This document shows, one piece after another, positions 57,201-64,000 of a stretch of 64,000 nucleotides of DNA (position 1 is its first letter; every line of letters begins with the position of its first letter). This stretch comes from Cryptomeria japonica (taxonomy: Eukaryota; Streptophyta; Pinopsida; Cupressales; Cupressaceae). Under the pieces are notes generated by a model. That model made no database searches. It was not told where the DNA came from and saw nothing but the letters and a program-made list of their open reading frames with translations. Location: contig NC_081408.1 of the NCBI RefSeq assembly GCF_030272615.1, positions 67,561,546-67,625,545 of the forward strand, read 5' to 3'. The translations under genes were made by a program, and so were the position numbers.

Positions 57201-59675
57201 GCTGAAATCTTTTAACTCTTCTGTTGATAGTGATTGAGCTAAATGAATGATGTGTGGCATTTATTGACTACTAATGTTCACTGGCTGAGTTGGCTCGATC
57301 AATATGGAAGATCTCTCCTAGAAGTGACTTGGTAGTATATCAAGTATCTCACCTTTAGGTGCCTCAGAGAGGTTTTCACGCTTAGGTACATCCTTTACTT
57401 TCTCCTTTTTATATTCTGACACTGCCACAATGTGGCTTTAGCCATCAGATCTTTTATTTTTATTTTTCTTGTTTTTATGACTAAGATACTTGATATCTGC
57501 TTCAGTCATGTTTTCATTTTGTTTGCTGGTGGAAGAGTACATCGGTTCAACTGCATTGAGATAGTAGGCTAATTTATAGTCATTTGCAAAAGTAGGTACA
57601 TTCAAGGGTTGGTTATAAAGAGTACAATCAATCAGTTATGAATGCATTAAGGATAAGGTTGGAATAGGTTCAAGGGAGTTCATAGTACTATCATCATGGC
57701 TTCAGACTGACCAGTTGAGTTCCAGAAGACTACCTTGCATATGTGTCTCGAGACCAGGAAAAGTTACGACATGATTATCAAAATTCATGTTAGTATTTAT
57801 TGGACCTAACCAAACCAACCTACTTCTAGCATCGTCACCTACTTCAGACTAGAATACATACCGTGGTGTAATAGTAATAGGATCAGTAGATAGTATCTCA
57901 TTATTCATGATAGAGTAGACATAATGTGTTGTTGAATAGTTGTTGTTATAAATAGAGCTCCTGTCTGAGTCATTAGAGTCATAGGATGAAGTTGCTGACT
58001 CATCTTCAAGTGGCTTAGTAAAGGTATATATAGTATCAACACCCACATCTTTGATGCTACAAGTTTCTTCATGATTTGGTCCATTGATTACTTGTATTTG
58101 ACACACTTGTGGGCATAACTTTGACATTTTTGTTAATCCCTGTCGTCTCTTCCATTCAGCTTCCTCTAGACTGATGACTTGTTATTTTTCTATAGCTTCT
58201 AATTCTTCTTTTGTAGTTTCATACCTGATTTATCTTATCTCATTAGGAGGGTTGGTAGGTGAAGAAATTGCTTATGTCTGATCTTTCTCCAGCTGTCGTT
58301 CATAATCTTCTTGTCTTTTTAGCCTGATTTCTTCTATTTCCTTTTGCATTCTTAGGCATAATAGCTCTTGTGCATCATCTGTGATATCACTAGATTCTTC
58401 AAGGGTTTCTATAGTAGATGTATCTAAGATGTGGTTTGGACCCCATTCATACTCATTTGAATTAGTTTTTGAATCATCTACTTGTTGTCTACCAGTATAT
58501 GTGACTAGAACTTTTAGTGGTGCAAACAAATCTTTGATCCTATATACTTCGTCTCTCATATCCTCTGGGACATCTACTTCCTGTGGTATTATAGCTGATA
58601 TAATTGGAACTTGATTACCATCTGTTTCCTCTCTTTGGGTGGGCAATTCTTTTTGTTCATCATCACACTCTTCCTGTGTTTGGTGAGTATTAATTTCTTG
58701 TGTTGTTAAAGGTAGTACCTTTTTCTTCCACTTACGTTGATGGTGAGACATGTGCTTTTGATCTAATTGCTTTCTTGGATCATATCCCAGTCCAGCTTTA
58801 TCATTGATAGACTTAGTTTGTAATTGAATGGGTTCAACAATACCTTGTTGACGCTTGCCTAGAGGACCATCACCAGAATATCCCATGTGTTGAAGCATCT
58901 TATATCCTAGACCATATTGTATCAAGGAAATCTCACAATATCATGTTTCTTTGTTTGCACTATCTTCTTTGAAAAGTGATTTGAGGATATCATCCTCTTC
59001 TATTTCAATTGCAAGAGAAGTAGAGAATTGTATAAAGAGACCATCATAAATGACTTTTGGAGTTGAAATTTGTGGCTTCATAACCTTTGATAGTTTTTCC
59101 GACTGTCTTGGTGATGGAGGAAGAGATGTTAGTGAGAGTATAGGCTCTATGTTGTAGCCATCCATGCCAATATTTGTGATTTTCAATTTCTTTTGTAAAT
59201 GTTTTAGTAGAGATTCAAAACTTTCAACTGTGGAGGCTACTCTATTATGAGGAACAAAAGCATCAGCACTATGCGTTAATGCATTGCAGGTATAGCCAGT
59301 ATCGGCAAGAATATTGACTTCAACTCCATTATAAGGAAATTGTAGGCATTGATGATATGTAGATGGTACTGATTTTATTTCATGAATCCATGGCCTACCC
59401 AGTAAGATGTTGTATGAAAGATGAAGATACAAGACTTGGAAAATGACATCTCGTTCCATAGGTCCTACTCTGATTGGTAAAAGTACCAGACCCTTAGAAG
59501 TTCTTTCTTCTTCATCATAAGCCTTGATTGTTATCTTCTTTGTTGGATCAATAACATTTTCAGAAAATCCTAGTAGTTTCAATAGATTGTAGGTACAGAT
59601 ATTCAACCCGGTGTGTCCATCTATCAAAACATGTTTAACGCAGTGTTTATGGATCACGGCTTCAGAGTATACTGA
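54210..59675 (-). pseudogene. G2 pol polyprotein remnant
   Basis: On the minus strand the order is protease (HVLIDGHTGLNICT near 59640; G1 has DGGAS), the LGRPWIHEI block, a G-patch (LGYKMLQHMGYSGDGPLG near 58900), a long acidic linker, RT (57260-56800, ACLKDDFPLPNID and MDGFSGYN), gypsy RNase H (56614-56230), archaeal-type RNase H (55844-55620, NNIAEYEAL and GDSQF), and integrase (55215-54442, FDLIGQIYPTSSNGHK, ITDNG, GQAEASNK). The RT segment carrying the YVDD motif is missing between about 56800 and 56620. The frame changes at least four times. It would cut, copy and integrate element DNA if intact; it is dead. Confidence 0.88.
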
Positions 59676-59908
59676 GCAGAGTATGCAAAGTATCCAAGGA
59701 TAGTAAGCAGAGCACACAAGCATAGAACCGAGCATGCAAAATCAGAGTCATGTATAGTATAATGATAAGGGGAGTATATCTGAATATTCTATTTTTTTGA
59801 CTATTGTATATATTGTCAAGTATAGTCATTTTGCAAAGTATATAGATTTTTGAGTTATGACTTTGAAAGTAGTTTTTGTCAAACATCGCAACTAATGTCA
59901 AAAGGGGA
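59676..59908. other. Junction between G2 and the copy-B LTR
   Basis: G2 homology ends near 59675. The following 230 bases are non-coding and end TCAAAAGGGGA directly before the LTR start. That ending looks like a polypurine tract, which would make the next LTR a 3' LTR of a truncated plus-strand element; chance is possible. Confidence 0.4.
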
Positions 59909-60263
59909 TGTTATCACTGTTTTAAATTTGGGTTCTTCTTTTCCCATAATTGGCTATGGTACCTTGAAAAATTTCGAATAGGGTGTAGTCCCAAGTGCTT
60001 CAGCTTTGTTCTAAACTTAGAGGGTTTAAGGGTTTTTTTTAAGTGTTAGACCTTATCTTTTGTGTTAAACCCTCTGGTTTCTATTCTGCCGTTACTTTAT
60101 TTCACTTAAGTTATGGGTCGTGGGGTCGTAGGAAGTGTCCCCCCTTGTTTTTTACCTAGGCGGTTACGTTGTTTATTTGAAAATTTTTTGCCTTGTATTA
60201 TTTCATTCTAAAGTGTCGGGCCCAGTAAACGTCGATCAACTTGAGGAAGGATCCGACGGTTGG

Positions 60264-60313
60264 CGCTATTTCGCAAGGGTAAGATGCTCACCCCTTAAGG
60301 CCGCGAAATAGCG
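60264..60313 (+). promoter_or_regulatory. CGCTATTTCGC dyad, copy 1
   Basis: CGCTATTTCGC at 60264 and GCGAAATAGCG at 60303 are a perfect 11-base inverted repeat separated by 28 bases. Copy 2 lies about 436 bases downstream. Confidence 0.75.
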
Positions 60314-60699
60314 AGAATGAATATCAGTCGTCGATGTGTCATGACGGAGGAAGTAAAGGATGTGGCTGTCAAAGAAGGTAGGGCCCCCCCATGGTTTTCT
60401 TCTGGCATATTAAAAGATAGCACGTGGCACAAGTCACCACAATCAGCAGGTCAGGATTAAAGGTTCAAAAGTGGGTCCCAAAGATGAGTTGGATCGCAGG
60501 TGGAAATGACCTGGCAGGGACAGCTCTTAACAATTTATTGAGACCCCGTGGCTCCTTCCAGCAAATGACAGAATGACAAGTCAGATCCAAAAGTGACAGG
60601 GCGCCAGGTGTCCACTACGTGTCCGCGGGCCCACCATCTCTGAGAACCTTTTCAGAGGGTTTAAAAGCTGAGCAAGTTGAAATATGATCTAACGATTCA

Positions 60700-60774
60700 C
60701 GCTATTTCACAAGGGCGAGGTTCTCACTTCTTAAGGCCGCGAAATAGCGAGAGTTAACGAGGGTCGTCCACGTG
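60700..60774 (+). promoter_or_regulatory. CGCTATTTC(G/A)C dyad copy 2 with adjacent G-box
   Basis: CGCTATTTCAC at 60700 and GCGAAATAGCG at 60739 form the same inverted repeat with one mismatch. It is followed by CACGTG at 60769-60774, within TCGTCCACGTGTCATGA. In copy 1 the equivalent is TCGTCGATGTGTCATGA. It lies about 50-120 bases upstream of the TATA box. Confidence 0.7.
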
Positions 60775-60821
60775 TCATGATGATGACATGGCAAAAAGGG
60801 AAAAATATGGGCCCACCACAG

Positions 60822-60828
60822 TATAAAG
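60822..60828 (+). promoter_or_regulatory. TATA box of the copy-B LTR promoter
   Basis: TATAAAG, in a GC-richer setting 48 bases after the G-box. Placement suits an LTR promoter. Confidence 0.6.
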
Positions 60829-61327
60829 GGAGACATTCGGCCAGTATCAAAACAGAATGCGAAGGGATTTTCTAAGCCAATGGGTGGATGCCGCGTGGTA
60901 TTATGTAGCCAATAGAAAGATGGGACCCAGACTAAAGACAAAGCCATCAAAAATGAAATTAACAGTGAGACACTTGCAGGAAGGCTGCGACCCGTTGGAG
61001 CCAAAATATGAATTCTCGTATGAATTCAATTTTGAAGGGACGACCGAAGCATGCAGAATCAATGTTATAGTTAAGGCTCAGAGTACAAGCATTTGATTTC
61101 CTAACAACCAAGTAAGGATATCTTTTAAAAGGATTTTTGCAGAAGAAGCAGACGTAGAGTTATCCTTTTCCGAAAATAGAGCAAGCGGTTCAGTTGCAGA
61201 GCAATTTCCTTCAAGCAAGCATCAGGTTCTCTCATGTTTTGAAGCAATTTTTGTGTGGTTTTTAGATAAAATCATTTGCGTATTGCAGGATTGTTTAAGA
61301 GTGTATTCATTTTCTTGCATCTTTCAA

Positions 61328-64000
61328 ATGGCTCCTAAAAGGGAATTTTCTGGCAAGGTTGATTATTTAGAAAGAAGTGTATGTGATGACTTTTTAGAAC
61401 AGTTGACGTTGTCAACTAACTAGGCATCGAAGGCCAAAGAGTTAGTGCCCAGGGCTCCCCATCTGAAGATAGGAGAAGGATTATATGACAAAGGTAATTG
61501 GTTAAGAGACCCATAGGTTGGACTGTCTGGGTTGGGGCTGTTTAGAGTCAGATTTGGGATGAGGAATTCTCCTGCTCCTCAAAATAGCATTTGGGAACTA
61601 GATGTCGGGAAGTTGGTAGTCCCAGGGGTGTTCATGGATACAGATTTGTTAACCCAAATGGCATTGAACTATGATTCAGTTACAAGATGCATCCGGGATG
61701 TTAATGGGAAAACCCTTGTAGAAATTAATGCAGAGGAATTGAGAACAGCGTTTGGGCTCAATGAGTTCACAAACTTCCTGGAACCCATAAATTTCACACA
61801 ATTAGCCCAAGTGTATAGTGCGCAGAGGAGTCATCTTAGGAATGGGCCTCTTAAAGAACTTTTCCTAAAAATAGGAGGGTTAGCAGTTGTAGGGCCCAAC
61901 ACACAAGAGCCCTTTTCATTGAGTATGTTTACCTTAAAGGCTAAAGGAATGTATTGGGCACTTTGCCAAGTTCTAGGAGAGGATGCTGAATCAGATATGC
62001 CAAACCATTACTTGTTAATGATTGTTCAAATTTTGAATCCTTCTCTTGCTATTACATTTGATTATGCCTCTTATATTGCCGATGCTATCCATGGAGGGTT
62101 GATAGGAATAAAAAATGGGAAGGTGGATAGGCCATTCGGATGGTACTCACTCTTGATGCACCTTTTTCTCTTCAAAGGTGGTGATTATTTCACCAGTGGA
62201 ATGGACCTGGTAAAAGAGAAGGAAGGAGAGAAGATGCCAGTACAACTATGGAGCACTGTGTTGTCATGGGACAGAGAGGATGCCAGTTTCCTAAAGTTTG
62301 ATAAATATTTTGCATCCAAAATAAGGACTCTCCTTTGCTCTGACAACCCAAGAGTCCCCAAGGTTCTCTTGGAATTCCTAAGGCCAAAAGAATTCGCAGA
62401 GAACATCAAGATAGTTCATAACTGGGGTGATATGTACTTATATCTAGTCTCCACAGTTTTCAGAGTTTTTGGTTTCAGAGGCACCCCATTTTTGTTACCA
62501 TATCAGGTCCCTCTCAAAGTGGGAATAGCTGAGATCCTTAGACAAATTGGTGGCCTACAAGAGGCAGAGCTAACAGGTAGAGGTAAAGGGACAATTTTCC
62601 CTGCAACTACAGTAGCCCACCAAATTGTAATTACAAAGGGAGGCTGGAATTGTTTTGAGGATTTCCTCAAACCCTACCATTTATCCACTGTAGTGTCCAG
62701 ATGTGCTGATCCAGAGGACTTCTACAATGGTGTGTTTAGGAAGAAGGTAGCATGCAGAGGTAGGCCTCATCAATTCCACTTTCCTGAGGACCTCATCAGG
62801 AATGAATTTGATTTAGATGAACAGGAGTTGAGGAAAGAAAAATGGGTGGCTTACAAGAAAGCCTTGGATTTTGTGCATCAGTTTGATGCTAGCTATGACC
62901 CATTGTCTAGCTTCTTCCCATTGGAAGAAAAAATAAAATTTTTGATTGTTTGCTTTGAAGATGTGATGCAAACATTGAAGGAGAAGAGGGAAGTTGTAAT
63001 GAAGAATAACCCTAAAAAGGCAAGAATGATTTTAGGCAAGTCAGCTTCCACTAAAGCAATCCCTCCTGGTGACTACACCCTGCATAAGAAAGCAGGTTAC
63101 AGTGTGCTGGTGCCTACAACAGGGGAGCCCTCTTCATCCAAAGGAAAGAGGAAGGTACAAGATGTCATTGACATCCAGGATAGCCCAAAGAAGCAAAGGG
63201 TGGGGAAGGAAGTGCAATCAGATACACCCCTATATTCCCCATCCCAATACCCTCTCCACATAGGAGATGAACAAGTAGCAACTGAATACCTCTCGCAGTT
63301 GGACAGCTTGGGAGAGATTGCATACACATATAATGAAGTAGAAGAAGGGATGCTAGAAGATCCCGCTGAAGCACAAATGGACATCACTTCTACTGAACTT
63401 AAAGGCCAGGAGTGGGATCCTGAGATAAAGAAGGCCACTAGTGCCTTTTTAGCTGATGATAATTTTGTCACATCTGAAGCATTCATGCAATTTGTCTGGA
63501 AACAGCATATAGATAAATATAATGCTAGATGTGAAACAAGAAAGGCAGAGTAGCCCAACAAAGATCCAGCCTCAGTGGAGGAAGAAATAAAACAGGAGAT
63601 GATGGAAGAATTCAAAACCATCACTCCTGAACAGGGAAGGGATCTAGTAGCACAAGTTGGAGTGCTCATTTTACCAGAATGGAATATTGTTGATGCTTTG
63701 GTGCTAGATGCAGTAAGAAAAGAGACTAAACCCATGGAAGGGGTTACATTCAATAAGGACAATGCTGCACTAGTCATGTGGTCCCTCAAAAGAAATGAGG
63801 ACAAGAAAGGTAAAGACACGTCAGGGACAAGTCACCTTGGTGGATTGATGATTAAAAGAGTAGAGAGCACAGGGGTAGTAGAGGCTGCTAGCACTATGTT
63901 AGAGACTGCCAAATTTAGTGTTGCAGTGGCTGAAAAGGAAGCCAAAGAAAAGGAGGCCCTCCATATTAAATTGGAAACAGTTTTGAAGGCCTATGATAGT
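61328..64000 (+). pseudogene. Uncharacterised LTR-element protein, copy B (best preserved, runs off window)
   Basis: The frame opens at ATG 61328 (MAPKREFSGKVDY) and stays in register to the window end, 891 codons, with only three stops (TAG near 61421, 61515 and 63551). Copy A aligns along its whole length. Blocks in order: GLYDKGNWLRDP, the GKLVVPGVFMDTDLL segment, KELFLKIGGLAVVGP, KGMYWALCQVLGED, NPSLAITFDYASYIADAI, FGWYSLLMHLFLFKGGDY, FLRPKEFAENIKIVHNWGD, the RVFGFRGTPFLLPYQVPLK block, CRGRPHQFHFPEDLIRNEF. A basic KGKRK...SPKKQR pair surrounds DVIDIQDSP (63161-63187), suggesting nuclear localisation and perhaps SUMO binding. A Glu/Lys-rich coiled coil starts at about 63900. The central region recalls the Trp/Pro-rich 'putative plant transposon protein' class, but I cannot assign a family. 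Confidence 0.75.

Larger units (their letters stand above)
51854..59675 (-). mobile_element. Tat/Gypsy element G2, body (3' UTR and pol)
   Basis: Minus-strand relative of G1 with protease, G-patch, RT, two RNase H domains and integrase, followed by a 3' UTR that the CACTA element split; its 3' LTR is at 6412-7468. Homology to G1 ends within the protease upstream region near 59675, so gag and the 5' LTR are missing. Unlike G1 it has several frameshifts, fitting an older insertion. Confidence 0.85.
59909..61327 (+). repeat. LTR and leader upstream of copy B
   Basis: Begins TGTTATCACTG. The first 350 bases match the minus-strand LTR pieces at 28465-29038 and 29928-30369. It holds two copies of a dyad module, a G-box, and a TATA box at 60822. 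The LTR 3' end and primer-binding site could not be fixed. An intron is possible in the leader, since TGCGTATTGCAG near 61290 resembles an acceptor. Confidence 0.6.

Overview
The window is nuclear DNA from a large, repeat-rich seed-plant genome. A conifer is the best guess: the PPR fragment has the wording typical of conifer PLS-class PPR genes, and the DNA is almost entirely nested, decayed transposons including Tat-type Ty3/Gypsy elements with long LTRs. This assignment is inference. I see no intact host gene, no tRNA or rRNA gene and no CRISPR array.

The layout is a nest. (1) 1-411 is a Ty1/copia reverse-transcriptase scrap on the minus strand. (2) 412-6411 is a decayed LINE with ORF1 and an ORF2 of endonuclease, RT, zf-RVT and RNase H. 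(3) A minus-strand Tat/Gypsy element, here called G2, abuts the LINE. Its 3' LTR is at 6412-7468 and its body at 51854-59675; the two parts are split by a 44-kb insertion. (4) That insertion, 7587-51850, is one giant CACTA DNA transposon with matching CACTA/TAGTG ends and a TTA target duplication. It carries a PPR gene fragment (8.0-8.8 kb), a broken tnp2 transposase gene (10.3-19.1 kb) and a second multi-exon gene (19.5-22.3 kb).

(5) The CACTA element was invaded in turn. A 4,556-bp solo-LTR-like element (14044-18599, target duplication GTATA) sits inside tnp2. Two minus-strand LTR-type elements carry an uncharacterised long ORF (copy A, 23.6-29.0 kb; copy C, 47.5-50.4 kb). A structurally complete Tat/Gypsy element, G1 (31093-47337), has 762-bp LTRs differing at about seven sites and an AGCAC target duplication. 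(6) At the right edge a third copy of the uncharacterised ORF (copy B, 61328 to beyond the window) lies on the plus strand behind an LTR at 59909.

G1 is the most interesting object. Its gag-pol lies in one uninterrupted frame of about 2,500 codons with roughly 18 nonsense codons and no frameshift, each explicable as a C-to-T-type transition. Downstream, on the opposite strand, it carries what looks like a two-exon plant-mobile-domain (PMD) gene. Both the sense leader and the intron of the antisense gene hold arrays of one CGCGTCTGTG-like motif. Coordinates of decayed elements are approximate except where a terminus and target duplication were read directly.
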